Below, one piece after another: positions 23,023-36,393 of a stretch of 64,000 bases of DNA. Made by a program: the position numbers and the translations under genes. Origin of the DNA: Hyparrhenia diplandra (Eukaryota > Streptophyta > Magnoliopsida > Poales > Poaceae); assembly GCA_015847255.1 (NCBI GenBank), contig JADLZK010012337.1, positions 1 through 64,000 on the forward strand, written 5' to 3'. The notes under the pieces are model-generated. The model was not told the origin of the DNA and ran no database searches. It saw nothing but the letters and a program-made list of their open reading frames with translations. The number at the start of each line of letters is the position of its first letter. Position 1 is the stretch's first letter.

Positions 23023-24119
23023 CGTCAAGATCAAATCACGATGCGACACAACGTCGACAAAGACAATGTCATTCAGCTCGGATGGATGACCTTCCACTGA
23101 CATGGAGGCCATGGTGAGAGATATGTGCTGACCTTCTGTAAAAAAAGTGCATGTTATGCTTCCCCAAGAACAAGAGCGGTGCAATCTTCCGGAAAGACAG
23201 ATCTTCCAAAGATATTGATGCCGGTGACAAAGGATATGCTCAACAAGTGTCGATGAAGAAGAGGGGCAGAAGAGGAAGATGAGGAACCAAGTCACGAAGA
23301 AATTCGTCGGATGGAAGAGATTGTTGCAGGTGCCGTTGGGAATGCAATGACCAATCACAACACGGCGTTCTTCAACACTTTCCGCGATATCATGAAGGCT
23401 AGCTTTGGACCCGAGTTTGATCAACACTTTGAGGCTCGGCTTGGTGAGCTATCGGGGGCCAAGATACATACAAACGCCTAAGCCACCACCAAAGAAAGGA
23501 GCTATAAATCAAGAATGCGGAGGAGAGAACAAGACACGAGAAAAACCGGCGGGATCCGGAGCCAAGACACATGGAGAAGCGGCGTTCGGTACACCAGGAA
23601 CCCTCCAAGTATACAACACGTACTCAATAGCTCCAATGGCCGGTGGGTTGCGAGAGAAATCCCTTTGGCCCTGGTTATGAGTTCGTTGACTATTCCACGT
23701 TCATGCTATGCCAAATCCACGGGTATAGGTTGGGCCGATCAAAGGACAATCTCATGGACTACAAAATTCAAATATAGATATACTCCTAGTGAGGATGGCC
23801 GATATGATGCAACACCAATTTGGGATCAAGCCCAAGAATCGGCCCTATGTGTATCGATCACCATATCCCCGATTGGTACAACAGAGTGGCGCTTCCTTCA
23901 AGATCGAAGCCTCCAACCGACTTGACCAAGTTCTCGGACAAGATGACACTTCTACTACCCGAACACATCGGTCGGTATCGATTCGATTGGGGGAGCTTGC
24001 CAATGATGAAGCATGGAGGATTCGCTTCTTCCCATCATCCCTTACGAGGGGACGGCTTTCACATGGTTTGCCACATTGCCGGCCAATTCTATAGGAACCT
24101 GGTCCGAAGCTGGAGGATT
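23023..24119 (+). pseudogene. Tat element gag, N-terminal part
   Basis: Coding remnants in several frames. RRMEEIVAGAVGNAMTNHNT and FNTFRDIMKASFGPEFDQH are encoded near 23305-23430, and a second stretch near 23790-24119 ends ...PGPKLED at the insertion point. On the far side of the nested element, at 40180, the protein continues with KFHSYLYSGSNEKELVDLM. This continuity shows that the two parts belong to one gag gene. Stops and shifts make it non-functional. Confidence 0.8.
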
Positions 24120-25677
24120 TGTTGGCATTTGTTAAGTGCTAAAAGAATATGAAGGATTACGCAGCGTTTACGTAACACCTACCATTGTAGCTTTTCCCTA
24201 GGATGAGTATTCTAGAGTATTGTATCCCCTGGGGAAGCTTTGGATAAAGAATTCTAATAAGTCACAATCATGTATCCACTAACTTAGCAAACCACTAGAC
24301 AATAGTGAGGGGGTAAATGATAAAGAGTAAGTAAATAACAAAGCATAACATATTTAAGATTATAAAAGAATAACTAAACTAATCAAGAGGTCAAAGGGAG
24401 AGATCAAGGTTCCTATGTACTTCTCTATTACTTAGGTTCTATGATAGCAATTACACTAATGCACTTTGGAGCAGCAGATACCTTTTTCGGTTCTCGAATA
24501 GGCTGGGAAGAAGTAACCTTAGGAAGGCTGCAAAAAGCTCTACGAAACACCAACCCATACGTGGTGGACTACAAAGACCTGACATTTTGTCACCCCCAGG
24601 GCTACCACAACTATCCGTAGGTTTGGCGCAACCTCGGGTAACCAATAGCCTAGACACCAAGTCTACACTATCGATTACTACTCTAGCTACCATGAATAAC
24701 TAGAGTCCTCAATACGAGCGGAGATCCCATGCAATAACATAACAACTATACTTAACCATATATGAAAGGCATGAAAGTGAATAGACAAGATAAATATATG
24801 AATCATAAGTCTTGTAGAGAAGATACAAAGACATACCATACTCTGAAGACATCTCCAGAACAAGAGCATAGCTCCACTCTCCTTTACTCTTGATTAGATC
24901 TAAGTTAGATTTAATCTAGTTCTAATTACATGTCTAATCTTTCTCTAATTACATGACTAATCTACTTCTAATCTACTTCTAATTCACTAATCCCAGAGAG
25001 AGGTTATCCTTACATTGGGACACCTCTACAACTGAGAGTTAATGAATAGAATAAGATAGAATGAATTAGGGTGTCACCCTGGGGTTAGGAGTCTTCTTAT
25101 ATAGGCCTTGGTGATGAATGATGACCATTGGATCAAACCGACCTTGGCAGCGGTGTAGATACAACCTCAAAGTCGATTTACAAACCGACCTACGAAAGAT
25201 GGGCTGGATCGGGCTTAGGACCCGGCGGCCGGCGAGAAAAAGGCCTGGCAGCCACCAGTCCCTTGTGGAATTATGAGTTCATATTTTGTGGGTGCGTCGG
25301 TCTCGTTGATAGCTTCGTAATGACTGGTATTTTGCAGGAAACGGAGTCCGTATGAGAAAGTTATGACCGTTTTAGTGAACTACGCTCGCAATTGATATCT
25401 TTTGATTACGGACTCGAATATAGCAAACAATATATCCGTTTCGATCGTCTCGACGAGCTCTTTACAATGGTGCTATCTTGGAATATGTTTGTAACATGTT
25501 TATGCTTCATATATCTTGCAAACTCTAGGCTTTTCCTGTTTAGTCCCTAAAAATATATAAATCACCAAAACTCGTGGAACTATGTTAGTAAAGCCCCTAG
25601 TCTATGTTGATATTCATTTTATGCCCTTATTTCATGTTTAGTTGACTATTAATATTATGCTATAACAGGTGTCAACA
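24120..25677 (-). repeat. 3' LTR of the outer non-coding element
   Basis: On the minus strand it starts TGTTGACACCTGTTATAGC (25677) and ends AAATGCCAACA (24120). It shares with 39017-40179 a region (25260-25530) that is absent from the inner copy's LTRs, including TTATGAGTTCATATTTTGTG and TTGATTACGGACTCGAATA. This pairs these two LTRs with each other. Confidence 0.93.
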
Positions 25678-28600
25678 AGTTCCCCCAAGCTTACCCTTTG
25701 CTAGTCCCTAGCAAAGCCAAACTTAACAATAGATCGAGGAGTTCTTTGCAACGCTTTCACACCTCAAAAGTACACATGCTTTCAAACAAAATTTCTCCTC
25801 GGATAAAACTTGCTCAAATTTCAACTTACCCATATTACCTTTAACCATGGAGCTTATAGCCTTTTCTTTGATCTTGGGCAATTGAAAGATAGAACAATCA
25901 AGTCAAGCACCATATCACAAACGCTTTGTTCAATCGTTCTTCCGGAGTTTTTGCAAGTTTTCAAAATAAAACTCAAAGTTCCTTTTGTATGACCCTCTCA
26001 AGTCTCTCATTTGTGGTATTTGTGGATCCTCACTTAGGCAATAATGTTGTGTTGCCTTTCTCTCATAATATGTGGTATTTTTTGGAACAAAGGCAAAGTA
26101 GGACACTATGCCTTCTTCTCTCTCACCCTATATCTAAGGCTTATATATCTGGAGCTCATAGGTAAGAGAAAACTAATTTTATTTACTTACTAAGCATATA
26201 TTGTAAATTCAAGCAATGGATCCAAAGTTACAAATCACACTTATCAAGTGGTGCATGTGTATGGTGGATCGAATAAAAAAATGGTATGGAATATAGTAAG
26301 CTGTAAGGAAAAGATGATGGGAAATCTTACTTATGCTCCTTGAGGAATCTTCTCTCTTTTGAAATTTGGAAATTCTATAGAGAATCTGGGTTGTATTTTT
26401 TTTTTTTAAGAGAGGTGGGTTCTACTCACCCTCGAACTTGTGTCCATTTTTCTCTCTCTTTATTGTTTTAGAGATGTAGGCTCTACTCACCCTCGAACAC
26501 TTGTTCATTTTTCATCTCTTCTCTTTAGGGAGGTAGGCTCTTCTCGCCCATAGGACACTTGTCCATTTTTCATCTCCCTTTTCTTTTTTTTCTTTTTCTT
26601 TTTTTTTTTTAATCTACAACCCAAATCTCTTTTGCAATAACTTGTGAGAGGTAAATAAATGTAATGGAGCTTTTGTAAGATATTGGCTAGCAATGAATGA
26701 GTGGATGGGTATAGTGAATATTTTTGGTTGTTCTTTCCCGGGATAGGAGTAGAACATTTTTTGGTGAATATTTGGTGGATGCTTTGTGGATGCGTACTTC
26801 CAGAGTAGAAGTAGCAATAATGCAAGTGGAATAGAGTGTGGTGGAGTGGATTGTGCATGATCAGCATGACAAGTTTCTAAGGGTCGACAAAGATTGAATA
26901 AACTCAATGCAAAGCAAGCGGCCTATATATATGTCAAAAGGGTTTTCCTAATCTAGGGAGCATGTATATATGGGCGTGGTAGGAGGTTCAACACTCTTGT
27001 CATACGAGGAACTTATCATATGCACTTTAATTTTCAAAAGATAAATCTCGAGAAATCTAGTATCACTAGGAGTAAGATAAATAGCGGCTCGGACTCTCAT
27101 ATATCATATCACTGTCAATTACCAAGACTTTAGAGCAAGCATTTGCTACCCACGGGTTTCGTGGTTGAGCAATCTCAAGTCAAAACAGTTGCATTAAAAG
27201 CTCAAGAGAAATTATGCTTGAAAGATAGGTACTTGAAAGGAATTACGACGAACAACGATTCATCATCTCCAAGGCTAGAGATTATCTTGAGTTTATTTTA
27301 TTATCACACTCTAATAAAGACTCTTTAATAAAGACTATATAGACTCTATTTATTTAGTTTTCTTAGTTATGCATCTTTTTATTTCTTTCTAAATAAGCGA
27401 ACAAATCTAGCTAATATTAAATAAGATAGAGAGATACTTATCACGGATACATGGGGGTTGCCCTCCCCAAAATTTGGATGTTGACATAGTCTTCAATGTT
27501 CTTGATGGTTGGAAGTAGAGATAGATAGTGATGGTGGGTGATTGATCTTCTTTAACTTATTTGGACACCATGTGTGTCATGTCTCTCTTCCTTGGGATCT
27601 GCTGAACTCAAATAGACAACAAAGCTAGTGGAACTTGATTAAGCATTAGGGGTTAGCCACGTTGCTTCTTGTTGCCAAAGATTAGGATTATTCCTTTTAA
27701 GGCAAAAGTAGTCAAAGCATTAATATTTTTTGGATTTTCTATGCAAAATAAAGAATGATGATGCATGCATATTTATTTTATTTTTATGCCACCACATAAA
27801 TATCCTTGTGGGTTGTTACACACCACAAAATTACTCTCATGGGGCTTAGAGTTTTTTCAATGTATATGCAACAAACAAATATTTATTTTTTTTTTTTTCT
27901 AATGCAAGGCTAGTGCTATAATGTAAATATGCTAAAAGGAAATAATTATGCAATGCAAGGAAATAAATATGCTATGCATGTGGATAACTACCGATCTTAC
28001 CTTTTCGGCGAGGGTTCAGTGTTTTAAGTCCTTTGAACGAGACTTCTTACCTTGTTGTTTTCTTGAGTATATTATCGATCTTGGCTGGTCGTGCTTCCTC
28101 AAGATTGTGAAGGACGGCGTCACCCATGTTCTTTGTCTTATGAGTTGGAATGAAGCATTGATGTAGGCGGCGTCTTGTTTAGTGTGCATGCTTGTAGGAC
28201 ATTCACTTGTTTAATTCGAGAGAGGCGGTAGGCTTCTCCACCTTTTTTGCTCAAAGTGTGTCCACGCTTGCAAAGTTAGGGTAGAGATCAAGTGCATGGG
28301 CTCTGTTGGTGGGAAAACACCAACGGAGAACCAAAACTTCATTCATTCTTCTCTAACCATAGGCACAACAAACAAGATAGAGTTGATTCTTATATACTTT
28401 GTTTAAACCTACCTTGGGTAACAAGATCAGAAGATTGAGCATGATTGTTTATGATTAAAAAAATTTTGATAGATCGAACCAAGCTCGTTAACTCTTGGAA
28501 GAGTTTTCTTATCTAAACACCAAAGGCATGATTATGATTATGTTCTTCCAAAACAAGGTAAGCAATATTCGTCTAACAAGATGAGGACTAAGAGATCAAG

Positions 28601-29690
28601 AGAGTGGTGGTAGGAACACCTAAATAAACAAAACATGTTGAGCTAATGAAGTTGGATCGGGCAAGGTTGTTATTCTAACATGTTTAAATCTTTATTTATG
28701 AACAAGCCATATTTTAGGAAAAACTTAAGTAATGACAACTTACCTCAAGGTGTTACCTTATTTAGAACATGCCGGCACCGTAACACCTCGTGGTGGATCT
28801 TTCCATCTGCTTGAAACTTTCCTTATTTGGCCTCTTGTGTATCCTGTTCTTCACTTGTCTCCTTTATTGCATCGTCCTTTCTGTCTTGTCTTTAAATTGT
28901 GCTTAGACCTTTTTGCTCCTCTCATGATTTTATTCCTGTAATATTAGTTGACAACGGATACCCGAAGGAATATACAAGTAATTGTAAACAAGGGTAGAAC
29001 TATCATGGAGCTTAAGGTTGCTTTTATGCGGAAGAAGTTTTGATTGGATATTTTATATGCTCACCATTACTTTCTCTCTAGTTGGAAATTTTATGAAATC
29101 TTAAGTTTGATTTTTATATATGACATCTATTAACCATTCAAACTTTTTAGAGAGATAAAGTAATAGTGAGTAGAGGGATTACAAACCGGCATGTCGAAAG
29201 TGATGGAAGCTTGAGAAGAGGAAGAGTAATGTTGGATGATCTTTAGAGGAGTCAACCTTCCTCCCCATGCTCGAGCCTTCCTATCACTTTCGACACTTTA
29301 GGTGTGAATGCTAGACCGTCCCTAATCGTGTGTTGCAATCACCATATCCTTAGACGTTGTTCATCCTTTGTTTACTGCAAGGTTAGTGACAAAGAATACC
29401 CAAAGGGAACTTGTCCTAGGAACATGTTACTTTTTACCACGAGCCGTCATGTGCTCGGATATATATTATTTTTATTATTATTTATTATTATTATTTTTTT
29501 TTTTAGAACATAAGACAAAAAGTTGGATACAAATATGAGATTTATATTCACTTACCTGTCTTTGATGTTCTTGTAGCCCATTGCTTTTTCCATCCATACG
29601 TTGAGTGATTACTTTTCGTGATCGTGTTAGATGGCACTCTTCTTCATCGAATGGACATAGCATAGACCTTTCTGCCAAAATGTTAGTGGA
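25678..29690 (-). other. Interior of the outer non-coding LTR element, 3' part
   Basis: Matches the reverse complement of about 32340-36393 in the inner copy. It contains the purine tract (AAGCTTGGGGGAACT read on the minus strand) and, at 26390-26600, copies of a roughly 60-bp tandem unit. No open frame exceeds about 120 codons and none shows a retrotransposon domain. Confidence 0.88.
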
Positions 29691-31125
29691 TGTTGACAAG
29701 CTGTTATAGCATAATATTACTAGTCAACTAAACATGGATAAGGGCTTAAAATGAATATCAAACATAAGTCTAGGGGTTTAACTAACATAATTCCACGAGT
29801 TTTTGGTGATTTATATAATTTTAGGGACTTAATAGATAAATGCGAGAGAATAATGGAGAAAGTTCGAAATATATAAGGCATATGATGACAAGACTTGACC
29901 GTGAAGTAACTCAACCCGAATTGTGGACTAAAACATTCTAGAAGACACCGAGAAGACACCGGGAAGGGAGCGGCATGGGCCCACCATGGCACTGCGGCCG
30001 CCCGGTGGAGATTAGCCGGCGCCCGGTGGGTCCCACTGTCGGTCTCACCTTTCTAGGTCGGTTTACTACCGACTTTGAGGTTGTATCTACACCGTTGCCA
30101 AGGTCGGTTTGATCCAAGGGCTATCATTCATCGCCAAGGCCTATATAAGAAGACCCACGACCCCGAGGGTGAAACCTAATTCATTCTATCTCATTCTATT
30201 CATTATCTCTCGGTTGTAGAGGTGTCCCAATGTAAGGATAACCTCTCTGCGGGATTAGTGAATTAGAGGTAGATTAGAAGTAGATTAGTCCTATAATTAG
30301 AGATAGATTAGCCATGTAATTAGAATTAGATTAGATCTAACTTAGATCTAATCAAGAGTAAGGAGAGAGGAGCTATGCTCTGTTGCGAAGATGTCTTGAG
30401 TATGGTATGTCTTTATATCTTCTCTACAAGACTTATGATTCATATATATTTATCTTCTATATTCGCTCTCATGCCTTTCATATATGGTTAAGTATAGTTG
30501 TTATGTTATTGCATGGGATCTCCGCTCGTATTGAGGGCTCTAGTTATTCCGGGTAGCTAGAGTAGTAATCGTTAGCGTAGACTTGGTGTCTAGGCTATTG
30601 GTTACCTGAGGTTGCGCCCAAACCTACGGATAGTTGTGGTAGCCCCAGGGGTGACAGCCCTGTCAGGCCTGTGTAGTCCACCACGTATGGGTTGGTGTTT
30701 CGTAGAGCTTTTGGCAGTCTTCTCCCGGTTACTTCTTCCCAGTCTATTCGAGAACCGGAAAGGTACTGCTGCTCCAAAGTGCATTAGTATAATTACTATC
30801 ATAGAACCTAAGTAATAGAGAATTACCCAGGAACCTTGATCTCTCCCTTTGACCTCTTGATTAGTTTAATTATACTTTTATAATCTTAGGTAGGTTATGC
30901 TTTGATTATTTACTTATCCTTGACCATTTACCCCCTCACTATAGTCTAGTGGTTTGCTAAGTTAGTGGATACATGATTGTGACTTATTAGAATTCTTTAG
31001 CCAAAGCTTCCCTGTGGATACAATATACTCTAGAATACTCATCCTAGGGAAAAGCTACAATGGTAGGTGTTACGTAAACTTGCGAGAATCCTTCATATTC
31101 TTTTAGCACTTAACAAATGCCAACA
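29691..31125 (+). repeat. 5' LTR of the inner non-coding element
   Basis: Starts TGTTGACAAGCTGTTATAGC and ends TTAACAAATGCCAACA. It is collinear with 36394-37820. Compared with the outer element's LTRs, a segment after the first 150 bp is replaced by different sequence (for example TGAAGTAACTCAACCCGAAT at 29902), while the last kilobase is shared. Confidence 0.93.
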
Positions 31126-34100
31126 AGCTTTTTTTGGCGCCGTTCTTGGGGAAGCAATTGGACTAATGATTCTAATGATGATCATGATGTACGCTAATTT
31201 AGTTTATCACTAGCTTTAGTAGGATTACCCTTGTTACGTTGAGTTGTGGAATAGACGGGACAAAAAGATGTCGTTACGATCTTCCGGACAAGATTCCACA
31301 AGAAAAGAAAAGATTGAAGAACCCGGGGTGCCTGATCAATCAAGATTCATCACACATTGGAACCCCTGCTATCTCAAGGTATGCATTTATTTATAAATTA
31401 TTCTAACCATGTATAGATTCAAGAAGAAGTCGCCGTCACAAGAATTCAATGCACACATCTCAAGTGACGTACATAGAAGCTGCACATCATGGTAAGTACG
31501 ATTAAAAGGTGAGAAAGTCTTGCTTTCGTGGACTCTAAACTTATTGAGTAGTTATCATTTAACTTCTTGCATTTCATGCATGTTAACTTTAATCCATGTC
31601 TTCACCCGTTTAGTTTAACTTTCCTCATACTTGACCCATTCCTTGCATCCATCCATGTTTGCATTAAAAAAAAAAATCTCTCACCTTGATCATGCTCTTT
31701 CATCACTATTTGAGTAGATCTTTGTAAGGCTTTCATGTTACCTTTGTTTGCTATAATATGCTAAGGTTTGGAATATCTTCATACATCTCTTAAATGAAGC
31801 ATGGTGCTTAGTTTAGGAGTGGTGATTTTACTTCTATTGGCTTTTAAATTAAGCGTGGTGCTTAGGTTAAAATGCCTTCCTAAATCAAATTGGACGTGGT
31901 GTCTAGGTTGATTTTGAACCAATAGTATGTTGTAGTAGATCTTTGGTATATTTTGTTGGACTAACCCATGCGAGACAACTATCAAATCCAATTTGGGTAA
32001 GTTAAGAGATGAATTCGGATCGGAGATGAAGCAAGGCATATGATGAACTCCAACCTTGTGCAAAAGACACGGCTCATTCATCATTGATGGAAGGATTGTA
32101 AGTATCAAATATCATTCACTCTGTCTTTTGCTACAAGTTACCTTTGCCTTGATCCACATGCTAGAGTGCAAGTCATATAAAAAAAAAGTTTGTTATAAGA
32201 CATGATAAATAAAATCTGTGCTAAGATAATCAAAGAACCATCTTTTTGCTAGCATAGATGAAATCTTATTAACTTTTTGGATAACAACCCCCTGTTTCAA
32301 CCATGTTGTATATTCCCTCGGGTATGTGTCCACTAATATTTTTTGCGAAAAAAAAGGGTCTATACTCTGTCCATTCGATGAAGAATAGTGCCATATAACA
32401 TGATCTAGAAAAGTAATCACTCTAAAGAAGTGGATGGACAAAGCTACAGGCCATAAGAACATTAAAGACAGGTAAGTGAATATAAAACTCATATTTGTAT
32501 ACAACTCCTGTTTTATGTTCTATTAAATATATATATATAAATCTAAACATATGAAGGCTCTAAAAGAAAATAACAACAACATGTTCCTAGGACAAGTTCC
32601 CTTCGAGTATTCTTGGTCATTAAACTTGCGGGAACAAAGGATGAACAACATCTAACGACATGGTGATTACAACACACAACAATTTGGGACGGTTCAGCAT
32701 TCACACTTAAAGTGTTGAGTGACGGGGAAGGCTCAAGCATGGGGGAGGAAGGTCGACTCATCCGACATTGCTCCTCCTCTACTCAAGCTTAGTCACCTTG
32801 ACATGCTGGTTTGCAATCCTTCTACTTACTATTACTTTGTCTCTCTAAGTTTGTTTGGTTAATAAATGTCTTACATCAAAATCAAACTTAAGGTATAATA
32901 AAATTTCCCACTAGAGAAAAAGTAATAGTGAGCACTTGTTTCATATCTAACCAAAACTTTGTCTAGCATAAAAGTAACCTTAAGCTCCATGGCAGTTCTA
33001 CCCTTATTTACAATTACTTGTATATTCCTTCGGGTATGTGTTGTCAACTAATACTGCAGGAATAAAACCATCAAAGGAGCTAAAAGGTCCTAGTAGAATT
33101 TGAAGAACAAAGAAAGAAAGGGCGATCTAATAAAAGAGACAAGTGAGGAGCAAGATACACAAGAAGAGGCTAAAAGAAGGAAAGCTTCGGAAAAGGACCA
33201 CCACAAGGTGTTACGATGTTGTCACACTCCAATAATAAGGTAACATCTTGAGGTAAGTTGTCATTACTTAAGCTTTTCCTAAAATATGGTTTGTTTATAA
33301 ATAAAGAAATAAATATGTTAGAGTAACAACTTTGCCCGATCCAACTTCATTAGCTCAACATGTTTTGATTCTTTAGTTGTTCCTTCTACCATTCTCTTGA
33401 TCTCATAGTCCTAATCTTGTAAGCCAGAATATTGCTTACCTTGCTTTGGAAGAATCATAATCATGCTTTTGATGTTTAGATAAGAAAACCCTTCCAAGAG
33501 TCAATGAGCTTAATTTGATCATTTGAAAGTTTTAACCACAAAACAATCATGTTCAATCTTACGATCTTGTCACTCAAGATTTAAGCAAAGCATATAAGAA
33601 ATCAATTCTATTTATCTTTTTTTTGTGCCTATGGTTAGAGAAGAATGAACGAAGTTTTGGTTCTGTTGGTATTTTCCCACCAATGAGAGCCCATGCACTT
33701 GATCTCTACCATGACTTTGCAAGCGGGACACACTTTGAGCAAAAAAGGTGGAGAAGCCTACCAGTCTCTCCAAAATTCAACAAGTGAATGTCCTACAAGC
33801 ATGCACACTAAACAAGACGCTGCCTACATCAATGCTTCATTCCAACTCATAAGGCAAAGAACATGGGTGACGTCGTCCTTCACAATCTTGAGGAAGCACG
33901 ATTTATCAAGATCAGATAAAATACTCAAGAAAAACAACAAGGTAAGAAGTCTCATTCAAAGGACTTAAAACACCGAACCCTCGTAGAAAAGGTAAGATCG
34001 GTAGTTATCCATATGCATAGCATATTTACTTCCTTGCATTGCATAATTATTTTCCTTTAGCATATTTACATTATAGCACTAGCCTTGCATTAGAAAATAA

Positions 34101-36393
34101 AAATAAATATTTGTTTGTTGCATATACATTGAAAAACTCTAAGCCCCATATGAATAATTTTGTGGTGTGTAACAACCCACAAGGATATTTATTGTGGTGG
34201 CATAAAAATAAAATAAATATGCATGCATCATCATTCTTTATTTTGCATAGAAAATCCAAAAATATTATCTTTCTTTGGACTATTGTCTTAATGGAATTAT
34301 CATAGTCTTTAGCAACAAGAAGCAACGTGGCTAATCTCTAACGCTTAATCAAGTTCCACTAGCTTTGTTGTCTATTTGAGTTCAGCAGGATCCCAAGGAA
34401 GAGAGATATGACACACATGTTGTCTAGCGTTAAAAAAAAAAATCAATCAACCACCATCACTATCTACCTCTACTTTCAACCATCAAGAACATCGAAGACT
34501 ATGTCAACATCCAAGCTTGGGGAGGGCAACCCCCATGTATCGAGATAAGTATTCTTATACCTTATTTAATATTAGATAGATTTGTTTGCTTTATTAGAAA
34601 GAAATAAAAAAGATGCATAACTAAGAAAACCAAATAAATAGAGTCTATCTAGTCTTTACTAAAGAGTCTTTATTAGAGTGTGCTGAATAAAATAAACTTT
34701 GAAGATAATCTCTAGCCTTGGAGATAATGAATAGTTGTTGTCGTAATTCCTTTCAAGTACCTACCTTTCAAGCTTAATTTCTCTCGAGCTTTTAAATGCA
34801 ACTACTTTGATTTGAGATTTGCTCTTAACCTAAAACCTGTGGGTAGCAAATGCTTGCTCTAAAGTCTAGGTAATTGACGGATATGATATATGAGAGTCTG
34901 AGCTGCTATTTATCTTACTCCTCTGGTGACACTAGATTCCTGGAGATTTATCTTTTGAAAATTAAAGTGCACATGATAAGTTCTGTATGACAAGAGTGTT
35001 GAACCTCCTACCACAGCCATATATATATGCTCCCTAGATTAGGAAAACTCTTTGATATATATATAGGCTGCTTGCTTTGCATTGAGTTTGTTCAATCTTT
35101 GTCGACCCTTAGAAACTTGTCATCTTTGATCATGCACACTCCACTCCACCACACTCTAATCCACTTCACTCTACACTACTTGCATTTATGCTACTTCTAC
35201 CCCTGAAAGTACGCATCCACAAAAGCATACACCAAACATCCACCAAAAATGTTCTACTCCTATCACGGGAGAGAACAACCAAAAATATTCCCTACACCCA
35301 TTCACTCATTCATTGCTAGCCAATATCTTACAAAAAAAGCTCCATTGTATTTATTTACCTCTCAAAAAGTTATTGAAAAAGAGATCAGGTTGTACAAGTA
35401 AAAAAAAAAAAGAGAGAGAAAAAGAAAGGGGGATGAAAAATGGACAAAAGTCCTACGCTTTTAGTAGAGCCTACCTCCCTAAATAAAAAGAGATGAAAAA
35501 TGAACAAGTGTTCGAGGGCGAGTAGAGCCCACATCTCTAAAAAAAAAATAAATAAAGATGAAAAATGGACAAGTGTCCGAGGATGAGTAGAACCCACATC
35601 TTTAAGAGAGGAAATAATGGACACAAGTCGAGGGTGAGTAGAACCCACCTCTCTAAATAAATAAAAAAAAAAAAGATACAACCCAGGTTCTCTATAAAGT
35701 TTACAAAAAGAGAGAAGATTTCCTCAAGGAGCAAAAGTAAGATTTTCCCTCATCTATTCTATTCACTTCACTACATACTTTACTACATTTCCATACCATT
35801 TATATCCTATCCACTATACACATGCACCACTTGATCGGTGTGACTCGTGACTTTGGATCCATTGCTTGAATTTACAATATATGCTTAGTAAGCAAATAAA
35901 TTATTTTCTCCTACCTATAAGCTCCGGATATAAAGCCTTAGATATAGGGTGAGAGAGAAGAAGGCATAGTGTGCCCTTGCCTTAGCCAAAAAATACTACA
36001 TATCATGAGAGAAAGGCAACACTACCTTATTGCCTTAGAGAGGATCCACAAATACCACAAATGAGAGATTAGAGAGAGTCATACTAAGGAACTTTGAGTT
36101 TTATTTGAAAATCGCAAAAACTCCGAAGGACAGTTGATCAAAAGAGTTTGAGATATAGTGTTCGACTTGGCTTGTTCTATCTTTCAATTACCCAAGATTA
36201 AAGAAAAGAGATATAAGCCCCAAAAAGGTAAAAAGGTAATATGGGTAAGTTGAAATTTGAGCAAGTTTTATCTGAAGAAGAAATTTTGTTTGAAAGCATG
36301 TGTTTTTTTTGAGGTGTGAAAGCGTTGCGGCAACTCGATCTTTTGCTAAGTATGGCTTTGCTAGGGACTAGCAAAGGGTAAGCATGGGGAACT
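31126..36393 (+). other. Interior of the inner non-coding LTR element
   Basis: 5.3 kb of AT-rich DNA conserved between the two family members in inverted orientation, yet without an open frame longer than about 110 codons. It holds a primer site, a purine tract and a tandem array near 35430-35660. Conservation across copies without coding suggests selection for RNA packaging or priming signals, or simply recent common origin. Confidence 0.85.
35430..35660. repeat. Tandem array, units of about 60 bp
   Basis: Four imperfect units share GATGAAAAATGGACAAGTGT, GAGTAGAACCCACATCTCT and an A-rich tail. Their starts lie near 35432, 35490, 35555 and 35610. The outer copy has the same array on the other strand at 26390-26600. 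Confidence 0.8.
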